NCBI GenBank assembly: GCA_009760855.2
Contig: WPIO01000102.1
Span: 124,001 to 188,000, forward strand
Source: Cristatella mucedo
Taxonomy: Eukaryota; Bryozoa; Phylactolaemata; Cristatellidae
Reading direction: 5' to 3'
Length of the DNA: 64,000 nucleotides
In this document: positions 9,167-18,846 of the stretch, one piece after another
Layout: each line of letters opens with the position of its first letter
Numbering within the stretch: position 1 is the first letter of the stretch
Made by a program: the position numbers and the translations under genes
The notes under the pieces: model-generated
The model's database searches: none
What the model was told of the DNA's origin: nothing
What the model saw: the letters and a program-made list of their open reading frames with translations, nothing else

Positions 9167-9709
9167 ATGTCAAATAAAAAGAAATTAATTGAGGAAACTT
9201 CTGAATTGCAATCTGGCTCTGGTGCAAAAAATCACGACAGATCTCAGTCGTTTATAGATGTTGGTCATAAGTTGCAAGCTGCTAGGGTTGGTAAAAATAT
9301 AGAAATGAAGAAAATGTCTCTTGCATTAAAGATAAAAATAGATTATATTCAGCTGATAGAAAAGGGTCTGTACGTGGAAACGAATAAAAAAACATACTAT
9401 TATGGTTGTGTTGTTGCCATGGCTAAATATTTGGAGCTTGATTGGAAAACCATTCTAGATCGGGTCATTTCTTATGAATTTATAATCAATCAGGCGGAAA
9501 AATCTGCCGATAAAATTAGCGATTATGGCTTGGCCTCAGATTTGCATAAACTTGATCGGCAAAATAAGCCAAAAACCAATGGAAGGAAGATTTTTATTGT
9601 GGTCTTGATGCTTATAGGTCTACTTACTGCTTATGTTTTGCGTAATAGAGGATCATCTACATCTCGCGAAGATGAAGCAATAGTAAATAATGCCTTGATT
9701 GCAGAATAG
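9167..9709 (+). CDS. RodZ-like helix-turn-helix membrane protein
   Basis: The 180-aa protein has an N-terminal HTH domain of the RodZ/HTH_25 type (about residues 27-105, with GHKLQAARVGKNIEMKKMSL and DYIQLIEKGLYVETNKKTY). A charged linker follows, then one transmembrane helix (IFIVVLMLIGLLTAYVL) and a short tail. RodZ links the MreB cytoskeleton to the membrane in rod-shaped cells; the long periplasmic domain of full RodZ is missing. mreC is present elsewhere in the window. Function as a shape factor is inference from domain order; a membrane-tethered regulator is the alternative. Confidence 0.72.
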   Translation: MSNKKKLIEETSELQSGSGAKNHDRSQSFIDVGHKLQAARVGKNIEMKKMSLALKIKIDYIQLIEKGLYVETNKKTYYYGCVVAMAKYLELDWKTILDRVISYEFIINQAEKSADKISDYGLASDLHKLDRQNKPKTNGRKIFIVVLMLIGLLTAYVLRNRGSSTSREDEAIVNNALIAE

Positions 9710-9946
9710 TATTTTCTTGATCCATCCTCCACCAAATACAATTGTTTTGCAATCTACATTCTTGTAATTTAAAAACTCTTTTTCTGGACAAGTAAATATT
9801 GATTGATTAAAATTTTTCCAATATTAACATCAATAATTGAAGCCACTTTCTACTTCAAGAATGACAATTTATTTCTTTATTTGGCATGATTTTGATATTT
9901 TTATGCTATGGAGTAACGGAAAAACTTTTTTATTTTTCAAGTAATT

Positions 9947-10471
9947 TTAGGCTGCATTTTTAATTAAATCAATTGCGATTTTTGAATTATCTGCTTTGGA
10001 TTGTTTTTCATCTCTATTTATTTTGTTGACCGCTCTATTGTTAATTTTAACATTTCTGGCTCTTTTTTTGTTTTTGATGGCATTTCTAGCTCTCTCAAAA
10101 ACCCATTCAGGAGTATAATCTGCGAGACTACATACAAATAAAAAGTCCTGATTTCTCAAATCGAACCAGCGTATTGCTCTTTCTTTTTCTATCTTATCTT
10201 CTGTGCGTTTAGAGTTGTTGACGGCATCTGTAATTGCCTGCATAATTACAGCTCTAAACAAAGCCCTCTCACCATGATGGACGTGAAAATAAGATTCACA
10301 AATTTCAGAAATCGCTCCAGATCCAATGCCAACAGAATCAGAGCCTCTGCCACAATCTGGAATTGCAGGCTTTGCCTTAATTTCTTTCTTGATGGAAGTG
10401 TTTTTATCTAAAAAACAAACATCACGCACACTGGCTGCAGAAGTTAATTTGCGATCGTCTTGATGGATCAT
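9947..10471 (-). CDS. Hypothetical protein with phage-type conserved segment
   Basis: No name can be given. The 174-aa protein has a variable N-terminal third, then a segment (ERALFRAVIMQAITDAV, RAIRWFDLRNQDFLFVCSLA, TPEWVFERAR, about residues 67-135) resembling a small domain seen in alphaproteobacterial and prophage hypotheticals, in which a buried Trp, a Cys and a YTPEWV-like turn are kept. The C-terminal 40 residues are very basic, which suggests nucleic-acid binding. It stands alone between two long spacers. The family resemblance is from memory of the pattern, not a search. Confidence 0.6.
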   Translation of the reverse strand: MIHQDDRKLTSAASVRDVCFLDKNTSIKKEIKAKPAIPDCGRGSDSVGIGSGAISEICESYFHVHHGERALFRAVIMQAITDAVNNSKRTEDKIEKERAIRWFDLRNQDFLFVCSLADYTPEWVFERARNAIKNKKRARNVKINNRAVNKINRDEKQSKADNSKIAIDLIKNAA

Positions 10472-11062
10472 GAGCTAGAAAAAAATTCAAACCAAATATT
10501 GCACAGACATGAGCGCAGGCGATCATGTTGGATATTATTTAATATTGGACTATATAACTTGGAAGCAAAAAATTGTATTTTATCAATATTATATAAGGAA
10601 ATATTTTGTCAGTTGTTTTCTATATTATTGATTTTTTTGTAGTCCAAAAATAAAATATATATATTGCCCATTGTGTGGGTTGAGAATTTTTTACAAGACC
10701 TTTATTTGATTCATTTTTAATTATGTGCAAACAATAAAATGCATAAATATTGCTTCAACAATTTCCTTTATGAATATTGTTGGTGTGGGACGTTTTTTCT
10801 TTTTGGACGGCGTTTAATGATGTAAATATTTATATTGTTAAGATATCCAATTCTTTAAGTCAAACTATCATTTTAAAGTTGGGTTTTTTTGGCCAATAGT
10901 GCCAATAATTTATTAAATTACATCAAAAAAAGAACTGCAAATTTGCGTTACCAGTTTGTTATATAATTATTTCAATAAACTATATAACCTATCAAGATGT
11001 CTCAATAATAAGCCTATAAAAACTGGAAGATGAATATATTTTTTGTATCCATCATGCAAATT
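10472..11062. other. Gene-free AT-rich spacer
   Basis: About 590 bp between the convergent-side end of the M24 peptidase gene and the start region of the phage-like hypothetical. Both strands are dense in stops. No tRNA or other RNA-like fold, clear hairpin terminator or repeat was recognised. Confidence 0.5.
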
Positions 11063-12751
11063 CTACAACTGATTTTTATAATAAGAAGCTATCAACTCAA
11101 GCCAGTCATTTTCTGCATTTGTTAATCTAGAATTTAGATTGGTTAAAATTTTATTATGATAATCATCAAGCCAATCTTTTTCTTGTTGTGACAATAAATT
11201 AAAATTTATTAAATTATGATCGATTGGAACCATGGTTAGGGTTTGAAATTGCAGCCAACCTTCCCCCCGGCCCTCAACGCAAGTGATTAAATTTTCTATT
11301 CTAATGCCATATTTTTCCGTCAGATATAATCCTGGCTCATTGGAGATTACCATACCGCACTTCAAAGTTTCATTATTTCGCAAGCTAATTCCACAACCAG
11401 ATTCATGGACATGTAAAGAGTGCCCTACCCCGTGACCAGTGCCATGGGCATAATTTAGACCTTCTTGCCATAAAAACTGCCTAGCCAATAAATCTAGATT
11501 ACCGCCAGTTGTGCCAAGAGGAAAGTGCGCAAGATCAAGAGCTATAAATCCCTTTAAAACCAAAGTAAAATGTTTTTTTTCCTCTTCAGTTGGTTGTTTT
11601 CCAAGATAGATAGTTCTGGTTATGTCTGTTGTACCTCCCTTGTAGTGTCCACCCGAATCTATAAGCAAAAGTCCGTCGCCATTTATTATGCTGCAAGATT
11701 CTGGCTTGGCTCTGTAGTGGATAATGGCACCGTTGCTCCTAAAACCACAGATTGTTTCAAAGCTAAGAGCTAGACAATTTGGATGATTTAATCTTAGATT
11801 GTTTAGATAATCTGCAACCTCACATTCAGTTATGGAGCGATTTCCGCTACTGTGGATAGAATAAATCCATCTTAAAAATTTACACATAATAGCACCATCG
11901 TCTAAATGAGCCTCAATAAATCCATCAATTTCAGCATGATTTTTTATCGCCTTTTTGAAAATTATTGGATCATGAATTTCAGTAATTTCTATGTTGTTGG
12001 TCAAAATTTGCAAATAAACATCCAAGTTTAATGATTCTATTGTTATGGCTAGGTTTTTTATTGCAGACAATATTGTTTTAATTTCCAATCCGTTAATATT
12101 TTCACAAATCGCAGTATTGCCATTTTTATAGACAAAAGCATAGGCATTATATATCCTACTACAATCATGACTTCTGCCTCTTAAATTAAATAGCCAAGAG
12201 CAGGAAGCTGCATCGCTGATTAAAATTGCATCACAATTATATGGTATAGAGCTGATTAAATTGGAAACTTTATCTTCCGAGCTTATACCAGCAATCTCTA
12301 AAGATATCACCTCTTTAACTGCATCTTGGCGGTTGGAATTAAATCTACAAAAATTATCTAAAATATCGCAATTAAGCAACTTGCATGAAGGAATTAATCC
12401 CTTTTGTTCTAATATTTTGTAAAACTTAACACTGGTTAGCATTTTTATTAAACCAATACTTTTATTTTTAGCCGTTAAATCAACAATTACAGAAGTAATG
12501 CTATTAATTGATACATCTACTATCTTATAGCTACCATTAACTTCTTGCGCAGCCTGTAATAAATATCTTCCGTCTGTAATTAAATATTTTTCTTCAAGAC
12601 CAATTATCGCAACTCCAAAAGATCCGGAAAAGCCAGAAATGGCAAGCAATCTATTCTGTTCGTCTGGCGTAAATTCACTCATAAATTCATTATTATTTGG
12701 CACTACCAAATAATCACAATCATAGCTTAATAATAAATCTTTAATCTCCAT
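11063..12751 (-). CDS. pepP: Xaa-Pro aminopeptidase, M24 family
   Basis: Cytosolic metallopeptidase that removes N-terminal residues ahead of proline. It has the long three-domain form (creatinase-like N domains, M24 core, C-terminal extension). The metal ligands are visible: Asp in LLIDSGGHYKGG and TTDITRTIYLG, His in GTGHGVGHSLHVHESG, Glu in VISNEPGLYL and RIENLITCVE. Start at 12751 (562 aa) overlaps the end of lipB by 11 bp; a start at 12778 would overlap more. The gene symbol refers to the family rather than a proven orthologue of E. coli PepP, which is shorter. Confidence 0.9.
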   Translation of the reverse strand: MEIKDLLLSYDCDYLVVPNNNEFMSEFTPDEQNRLLAISGFSGSFGVAIIGLEEKYLITDGRYLLQAAQEVNGSYKIVDVSINSITSVIVDLTAKNKSIGLIKMLTSVKFYKILEQKGLIPSCKLLNCDILDNFCRFNSNRQDAVKEVISLEIAGISSEDKVSNLISSIPYNCDAILISDAASCSWLFNLRGRSHDCSRIYNAYAFVYKNGNTAICENINGLEIKTILSAIKNLAITIESLNLDVYLQILTNNIEITEIHDPIIFKKAIKNHAEIDGFIEAHLDDGAIMCKFLRWIYSIHSSGNRSITECEVADYLNNLRLNHPNCLALSFETICGFRSNGAIIHYRAKPESCSIINGDGLLLIDSGGHYKGGTTDITRTIYLGKQPTEEEKKHFTLVLKGFIALDLAHFPLGTTGGNLDLLARQFLWQEGLNYAHGTGHGVGHSLHVHESGCGISLRNNETLKCGMVISNEPGLYLTEKYGIRIENLITCVEGRGEGWLQFQTLTMVPIDHNLINFNLLSQQEKDWLDDYHNKILTNLNSRLTNAENDWLELIASYYKNQL

Positions 12752-13382
12752 ATGAAAAAATTCTTTTAAAATTAACAATCACAACATCCAAAAGCTCATT
12801 CTCGTCCACATTCAAATCAAAATCAGCCATAGAAACCATAACGCAATCACTTAGTCCACAAGGGTTAATTGCATCAAATCTGGACATATTGGGCTTAACA
12901 TTTAACGCAAATCCATGACTAGAAATGCCTTTGTGAATTTTTATGCCAATGGAGGAGATTTTTTTTAAAATTCCGCCATGATGTGTCCAAACTCCAGGCT
13001 TACTAATAACTCGCTCACCATCTATATTGTAATATCGCAAAACATCTATAACTAACTGCTCTATATTGACTATAAATTGCCTAAGATTCAAAAAGCCATA
13101 TTTTTTATTTAAATCCATTATTATATAGCCAATCTGTTGGCCTGGTCCATGATAGGTAATATTACCACCTCTGTTGGATTGAATTATTGAGACATTTTGC
13201 TGATTAGGTAAAGTTTTAACATCAGCAACAGCATTAGCTCCGGTGGTATAGACATCCCCATGCTGCAGGAGCCACAAAATATCTTCACTTGTAGTTTTTT
13301 TTCTTCCTTCCACTAAACGCAACATTTCATCCATAGCAAGATTATATCCTTGCAATTCTTTGGAAATTTTTATGCAAACCAT
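12741..13382 (-). CDS. lipB: Octanoyltransferase (lipoate biosynthesis)
   Basis: Transfers octanoyl groups from acyl carrier protein to lipoyl domains. The 213-aa product shows YHGPGQQIGYIIMDL (substrate-binding loop), the invariant Lys in SIGIKIHKGISSHGFALN and the catalytic Cys in DAINPCGLSDC. It works with LipA, encoded at 46.9 kb, to lipoylate pyruvate dehydrogenase E2, encoded at 31.2 kb. It overlaps the downstream M24 peptidase gene and is probably cotranscribed with it. The start at 13382 fits the family N terminus. Confidence 0.96.
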   Translation of the reverse strand: MVCIKISKELQGYNLAMDEMLRLVEGRKKTTSEDILWLLQHGDVYTTGANAVADVKTLPNQQNVSIIQSNRGGNITYHGPGQQIGYIIMDLNKKYGFLNLRQFIVNIEQLVIDVLRYYNIDGERVISKPGVWTHHGGILKKISSIGIKIHKGISSHGFALNVKPNMSRFDAINPCGLSDCVMVSMADFDLNVDENELLDVVIVNFKRIFSYGD

Positions 13383-13559
13383 TTTTTAAATTCTTAAGAT
13401 CAATTTCCGTTTTTAAATAGATATTTTATGTAATTTCAATAAAAGCAACAGTTAATAATAATGTTTAATGCGGGGCATTAATGCACAAGACATTAACCCC
13501 CTCCCAACAAATCATATTTTATATATGATTTGTTGTATATGATTATATATGATTTGTGA

Positions 13560-14305
13560 TTTATAAACATTGTTCCTTAATAAGCCTTATAAACAAGGGT
13601 TTGATAAGTTAAGAAAACAAAGGTTTTGTGTAAAAGTTGTAAAAAATGTCAAATTGTACATTTTGATGAAAGAAACAAAATATGATGTACAAATCATATA
13701 AACCACATTGATATTAATATTAATATTATTCTCTGAGGGAAATAATTATCGCAGAACTGCAAGAATTTTAAGCAAAATGTTTGATAAAAAAATTTCATAT
13801 CAATTAATGGTTCACTGGGTTAAAAATAAAGCTACACAGTTACCTATCAACAAGTAAGCATTATGCTTGTTGCGATATTGTAATCGTTGCAATGGATGAA
13901 CTTTATACTTTTTTAACAACGAAAAAATCAAACCAGAATTTGGATTGCTGTTGAGAGAGGCTCTCTGTGTTGGTTTGCATTTTATCTAGGCTCTGGTTTG
14001 GAAATTTCTGCAAAAAGAATGTTAGAAAAAATTCTTCTTCATCATGATATAAAAATTGTTGCAACAGATGATAATTTTACTTATAATGCAGTTAATTGCC
14101 TTTTTGCCAAGTAAAGTTAAGCATTTGGTCTTAAAAAGTGAAACTTGTTTGGTGGAAAGCTTTAATGTAAAAATGAGGCATTATATTCCTTGTTTAGCCC
14201 ATAAAACAAGGGCTTATGTTAAATCTAGAGAGTCTTTAAACAAGGTAATGCAATTTTTATGCTTAGAGAGGAAGTTTGTAAATGCCAATATTTATCTTAC
14301 GTGAG
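13560..14305 (+). pseudogene. Decayed IS1-family insertion element transposase
   Basis: No complete frame remains, but pieces in order over three plus-strand frames fit an IS1-type DDE transposase. These are a zinc-finger-like stretch CKSCKKCQIVHFDERNK (about 13634-13680), an HTH-like part RRTARILSKMFDKKISYQLM (from about 13750), a first Asp in VAMDELYTFLTTKKSNQN (near 13890), a second in KIVATDDNFTYNAV (near 14055), and the Glu/Arg region VESFNVKMRHYIPCLAHKTR (from about 14150). Several frameshifts and stops separate them. Terminal inverted repeats were not located, so the edges are approximate. Confidence 0.75.
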
Positions 14306-14416
14306 ATGAATGATTTGGAGAAACAGGCCAATTATTGCCTTCTTGGGCGATGGGGCTTCTTTGTTGCTTTGCTATCGATCTTGCGGTGATTTTTTTATTA
14401 AGAATAACATTGAATA

Positions 14417-15019
14417 TTAAAGAAAAAAAACATTATCCCTTTTGTAAAATAAGGTTGATTGTGTGGAGTCGTTTCTTAATGGACCCAGTCCAGAAAAATT
14501 AATAAATTTAAAGCCCATTTCGTGCATTAAGGTAAAAATTGCACCATATTGCTCTCTGTTGCTGTTATCCAACAAAACACATCCTCCTTCTTTTAATTTG
14601 GGTAGAGACTCGTAAGCACAATTTAATCTATCTATTGAATCTATTGCTATCAAATCAAATAAATCATTAATTTTATTTACTGATTGTGTAAATTCTTTTC
14701 CAACTTTATGGTAAATTTTTAAGTTTTGCAAAGATTTATTTTTCGCGATTGATAAAATTTTTTCCAACCATTCTTGTCTAGTTTCCGCTGCCGTTACCGC
14801 ATTGCATCTGGCGGCATAAAATAAAGTTGAATAGCCACAACCAAACTCAAAAATATTCATATTTTTATCCAATCTTTCTGTTAAAAAATCAATCATTGCG
14901 TAGCTATACCATGGTAAATAATTGCCATATTCATCCAATGGAATTTGCTGTGATTGAGATTCAATCCAGCCAGATTTCTTCAGATATCCTTCCTTTAATT
15001 TTGAAAAATCATCTTGCAT
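14417..15019 (-). CDS. Class I SAM-dependent methyltransferase
   Basis: The fold is recognisable from motif I FEFGCGYSTLFYAARC, an acidic motif II (AAETRQEW), and FDLIAIDSIDRL and KEGGCVLLDNSNR for the later strands. Met at 15019 gives 200 aa; an upstream start at 15100 would add a hydrophobic-basic leader and is less likely. The substrate is unknown; similar stand-alone enzymes act on small molecules or sugar groups. It has no operon partner: the IS relic lies downstream and the ctp gene ends about 110 bp upstream. Confidence 0.75.
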   Translation of the reverse strand: MQDDFSKLKEGYLKKSGWIESQSQQIPLDEYGNYLPWYSYAMIDFLTERLDKNMNIFEFGCGYSTLFYAARCNAVTAAETRQEWLEKILSIAKNKSLQNLKIYHKVGKEFTQSVNKINDLFDLIAIDSIDRLNCAYESLPKLKEGGCVLLDNSNREQYGAIFTLMHEMGFKFINFSGLGPLRNDSTQSTLFYKRDNVFFL

Positions 15020-15208
15020 AAAAAAACAGATAAATAAAAATTCACGCAAAGATTTAAAAAATATTCTTTTAATTACATAGCGGCTGTAATAAAATTGCAA
15101 TTTCTGCGAATGTATAAACGATATAATTTCATTTTACAATCAGGCAATAAAAAAACTATAAGCCAATTTCAATAATTTGACTTATTAACAATTTATACAA
15201 CCTACAGA

Positions 15209-16567
15209 TTAACCATCAATATTTTCAGTTTCCGTCTCTGGCTTTTTATTATCACGTTCTCTTGCCGCAATTATTGCTTCATATTTTAACTTATTTTGCA
15301 ATAATGTTGATATGGAAGAAATGAGCATCTCTCCATTTTTACCAATTTCCAATGAGTGATTTTTTTCAACTTCTTCAATATTTGCCGAAGAAGCTGGATC
15401 TTGTTTTATTATTTGCAGATCCGGAGATATTCCTATGCCGTGCACGGGATTTCCTTTTGGCGTTATGTAGTGAGCAAAGGTAATTTTTATTGCAGCACCC
15501 TCGATGCTGGTTAGAGGAATGACTTCCTGGGTTGATCCTTTACCAAAGCTACGCTCGCCAATTAATATTGCACGATCATTGTCTTTTAAGGCTCCAATTA
15601 AAACCTCGGCTGCCGATGCAGAATTTCCATCCATTAAAACTGCCATGTTAGCGGTTTTTAAATAAGCATAAGCTGGTGAACCGATGTTACTTGAAACAAA
15701 TTCCGCAATCTTTTTGCTGCCAGACTTGATTGTGACTATTTTTTTATAACTAGCCAAAAATAAGCTAGCAATATTAACGGCCTGGTCGAGCAATCCACCA
15801 GGATTTCCGCGCAAATCCAAAACTATTCCTGCAATTTTTAATGGACTATTTAGTCTTAATTGAGTCTGTTTTTTAATCTGATTGAGTAGATCGGTGTAAG
15901 TTTCTTGATTAAAATGCGATATTTTTATAAACAAAACAAAACCCCTCCAATTAGCTTCAATGGAATTTATTGATTGCTGATCTCTGGTGATTGCAGCCTC
16001 GTAAACATCACCAGTCAAGGCACGCTCCATTTTTAATTTCACCGTAGATCCAACAGAGCCTCTTATTTGATTTGACGCCTCCAAAAGAGACATATTTGCC
16101 GTCGAGACATTGTTTATTGTTAAAATTCTATCCCCCAATGCAAGCCCACTTTTTTTAGCAGGAGAGCCATCCACAACCCCCATAACAACTGGATAGCTGC
16201 CATTTTTGCTTAACTCTACGCCTATGCCATAAAAACTACCATCCGTCATGGCGTTAAATAGTTTATAAGCCGAAGGTGGATAGTAGGCACAGTCAGGATC
16301 AACTGCCTGCATAATTCCATCTATTGCCCCATCTATCATTTTAGATTCATCAAAATCTTCTTTATTTCTGCTGTAAATCAACCCCAAAACCTCATTAATT
16401 GCATCAAAATTGGTAGCGTTTATTGCCGCCGTTCTGACCGGTATATTGGAAACCTTTTCTAAGGCAATCGCTTGACAAAAAAAAGCAAAAAATATGGTTA
16501 AAAAATATAAATAAAATTTGGAAAAAGCCACAAAAATAATATCACTTATACTTGGCAAAAACATCAA
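15209..16567 (-). CDS. ctpA: Carboxy-terminal processing peptidase (S41, CtpA/Prc-like)
   Basis: Periplasmic serine protease that trims C termini. An N-terminal hydrophobic segment (FYLYFLTIFFAFFCQAIA) acts as signal peptide or anchor. Next come a PDZ domain (GIGVELSKNGSYPVVMGVV, SGLALGDRILTINN) and the S41 core, with catalytic Ser in DGNSASAAEVLIGAL and Lys in RSFGKGSTQEVIPL. The 452-aa length is typical. The C-terminal region after ISPDLQI is low in conservation and highly charged. It is transcribed away from rpoH. Confidence 0.92.
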   Translation of the reverse strand: MMFLPSISDIIFVAFSKFYLYFLTIFFAFFCQAIALEKVSNIPVRTAAINATNFDAINEVLGLIYSRNKEDFDESKMIDGAIDGIMQAVDPDCAYYPPSAYKLFNAMTDGSFYGIGVELSKNGSYPVVMGVVDGSPAKKSGLALGDRILTINNVSTANMSLLEASNQIRGSVGSTVKLKMERALTGDVYEAAITRDQQSINSIEANWRGFVLFIKISHFNQETYTDLLNQIKKQTQLRLNSPLKIAGIVLDLRGNPGGLLDQAVNIASLFLASYKKIVTIKSGSKKIAEFVSSNIGSPAYAYLKTANMAVLMDGNSASAAEVLIGALKDNDRAILIGERSFGKGSTQEVIPLTSIEGAAIKITFAHYITPKGNPVHGIGISPDLQIIKQDPASSANIEEVEKNHSLEIGKNGEMLISSISTLLQNKLKYEAIIAARERDNKKPETETENIDG

Positions 16568-16864
16568 TACAGAACATGCTGAAGTATAGCTGTTTTTAAA
16601 AGCAAATAAATAAATAAAGTAACAATTTTATATTAATATACTGAAAAAAGACATTACTGGACATATGGCAGGCCAATATTGAGATAGTTTTGCAGTATCG
16701 TTTTAGATGTTAATTGACTTAGATTTAGCTTGAAAATTAAAATCAGATCACTGTAAGGCATTTTTAAGCGATAGGTCGGTTTTGCTTATATTTTATACAA
16801 AATAGCATGAGCTGTAAATTTTAGACCAATTTGCTTTATTTTGCTAGTTAATAGTGTGCAAAAA

Positions 16865-17860
16865 ATGTCCGAAATAGTAAAAGTAATTAATGGCAACAGT
16901 ATCGAAGATGCTATAACTGGAATTGCGGATTTTGAATCACCGGATTTAGAGCTCGTAGAAGAAAACCAAGAATCAGACCTATCCGCTCTGGAAGAGAGGT
17001 CTATCGTTCCAAAAATGGATTGGAAGAACGATGAGTATTCAGTTTTAAGAAAATATATTTCCAAAGTTTGTTCTTTTGAGGTATTAACAAACGAGAAGGA
17101 ATTGGAGCTTGCCAAGCTTTATCTTGAAGGTAATCAAGAAGCTGCTCACAGGCTGGTAACAAGTCATATGCGATTGGTCGTAAAAATTGCACTAGAATAC
17201 AGAAGATATGGATTCCCCATGATGGAATTAATTGCAGAGGGTAATTGTGGACTAGTAACTGCGGTACAGAAATTTGATACAAATTTTGGTTGTAGACTTT
17301 CAACCTATGCCATTCTTTGGATTCGTGCTAAAATTAAGTCTTTTATTCTAAAGTCTTGGTCTATAGTAAAAATAGGTAACGATAAATTGCGAAGAAATCT
17401 CTTCTTTAATCTTTCAAAAATTAAAAAACAATTGGGTCTCTCTGGAGGAACCCTAACCGATGCCGGTGCGGCAAAAATTGCAAAATACAGTGGTACAAAA
17501 GTAAAAGATGTTCAGGAGGTTGAGCTTAGCTTGAGTCAATGCAGATCCATTTCAACAGAAGAATCTGAAGATATGGGAATTAGTCTGGTTGCAACTAATA
17601 GCACTCCGGAAGAAATTACTATCGAAAAAAATCAAGAAGCTATAAAAAAATCAGCTATAAAAAAAGCTCTTAGTGCTCTTTCTGTAAGAGAGCAAAGAAT
17701 AATTGCCGCAAGATGGCTTAGCGAAAAAACAAAAACACTGGAGGAATTAAGTTTAGAATTTCATGTTTCAAAAGAAAGAATTAGACAAATATCGGAAAGT
17801 GCGATGAAAAAAATGAAAGCAATACTAGAGCCAGAATCAACATTTTTACTAGGAAGTTAG
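16865..17860 (+). CDS. rpoH: RNA polymerase heat-shock sigma factor (sigma-32 type)
   Basis: Directs polymerase to heat-shock promoters. Region 2 is clear (NQEAAHRLVTSHMRLVVKIA, then KFDTNFGCRLSTYAILWIRA). The RpoH box is present as LRRNLFFNLSKIKKQ, which separates it from RpoD. Region 4 ends in the HTH TLEELSLEFHVSKERIRQIS. The ATG at 16865 gives 331 aa, longer than the usual 290-300 because of an acidic N-terminal extension of about 45 residues; a TTG at 16841 is possible. The outer-membrane protein gene starts 16 bp after it. Confidence 0.94.
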   Translation: MSEIVKVINGNSIEDAITGIADFESPDLELVEENQESDLSALEERSIVPKMDWKNDEYSVLRKYISKVCSFEVLTNEKELELAKLYLEGNQEAAHRLVTSHMRLVVKIALEYRRYGFPMMELIAEGNCGLVTAVQKFDTNFGCRLSTYAILWIRAKIKSFILKSWSIVKIGNDKLRRNLFFNLSKIKKQLGLSGGTLTDAGAAKIAKYSGTKVKDVQEVELSLSQCRSISTEESEDMGISLVATNSTPEEITIEKNQEAIKKSAIKKALSALSVREQRIIAARWLSEKTKTLEELSLEFHVSKERIRQISESAMKKMKAILEPESTFLLGS

Positions 17861-17876
17861 ATAATTATTGTGCTAA

Positions 17877-18689
17877 ATGTCATTTTTATATAAATATTTC
17901 AGATTTATCTTTATCGGTATAATTGTATTTCAATTTACATCTGAAAAAGCAGCTCAATCCATGGAGCTTAAAGGCACAAATATACAATATAACGTTTACA
18001 TTGGCGGAGGACTAATGGCCGGAGGTGCATATTCTGCAATTCAAAACCCAAACAATTCAATAAAAATTGCAGCTGGTGGCAGTTTTTTTTTAGAGCCAAT
18101 AGTCGGTCTTAACGCCAATCTTGGAATTAATTTCATCTTACCAAACGGACTATATTTTGCAACGGAAATTAACAGCTATATTGGTTTTGGTCAAAATCAA
18201 ACCACTATGAAGAATACCGCAGAAAATCCCAACACACTAAATGTATCACAAACATCAGACGGTAAAATACAATACGCATTAAGCAATGGAACCAATGGTA
18301 TTCAATTTGTTTCTAATAATTTTAGATTAGGATATGCCTTAAAAAACAATAATCTTGCCTTTTTTGGAATTTTGGGCTGGGGGTATGATTTTTCCAACAG
18401 CGTATTAACCGCATCCAAAACCGCACAAATTGAAGGCCTTGTGGCAAGTGCAAACACGGAAGGAAGGCTATATTATTCAGGATTTGCTCTGCAGTATGGA
18501 GCTGGAATGGTATATAAATTTTCATCAAATTTAGGTTTTTACCTCGAATTTTTAAGTATAGCCCCATTTTCTCACGTTGCAACATTTAGCAAAAATGCCG
18601 CCAGTCCCGCAAGTAATCTTGATGGTCTGAAGATTAATATATTAACAGAACATTATACTTTGAATATTGGATTGGTGATTTCTATTTAA
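17877..18689 (+). CDS. Outer-membrane beta-barrel surface protein
   Basis: A 270-aa protein with an N-terminal signal-like segment (FIFIGIIVFQFTSEKAAQS). Alternating hydrophobic and polar strands rich in Gly, Asn and aromatics follow (GGSFFLEPIVGLNANLGINF, FGILGWGYDF, YGAGMVYKFSSNLGFYLEF), as in OmpA/Msp-type eight-stranded barrels. It ends in a beta strand with terminal Ile rather than the common Phe. Its start is 16 bp after rpoH, so it may be cotranscribed with or placed under heat-shock control. Family assignment to P44/Msp2-like antigens is inference. Confidence 0.75.
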   Translation: MSFLYKYFRFIFIGIIVFQFTSEKAAQSMELKGTNIQYNVYIGGGLMAGGAYSAIQNPNNSIKIAAGGSFFLEPIVGLNANLGINFILPNGLYFATEINSYIGFGQNQTTMKNTAENPNTLNVSQTSDGKIQYALSNGTNGIQFVSNNFRLGYALKNNNLAFFGILGWGYDFSNSVLTASKTAQIEGLVASANTEGRLYYSGFALQYGAGMVYKFSSNLGFYLEFLSIAPFSHVATFSKNAASPASNLDGLKINILTEHYTLNIGLVISI

Positions 18690-18846
18690 AGCTAAATGGT
18701 CACACGACCTTCTTGATAGATATTTGTATTGTTGTTTTAATTACTTTCTTGACAATATTTTATTTGTGATGTATAATTTTAATATCTCTTATTAAGTGCA
18801 TTGATATTTTATTTTGCTTATAGGGTTATATTTGATAATAAATTGT

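Noticed and set aside
9660-9846. Minus-strand open stretch reading CPEKEFLNYKNVDCKTIVFG and on, overlapping the end of the RodZ-like gene.
   Set aside because: No start codon in frame, and the upstream part is in another frame. It may be a relic but cannot be supported.
13477-13512. A 14-bp match (attaatgcacaaga) and loose further similarity to the ADSRDF region at 53.8 kb, next to the IS relic.
   Set aside because: In a 64-kb AT-rich window several chance 14-bp matches are expected, and the surrounding frame is closed, so a third copy cannot be claimed.
18690-18720. Short GGTC/GACC hairpin after the outer-membrane protein gene as a terminator.
   Set aside because: Only four base pairs and no adjacent T run.
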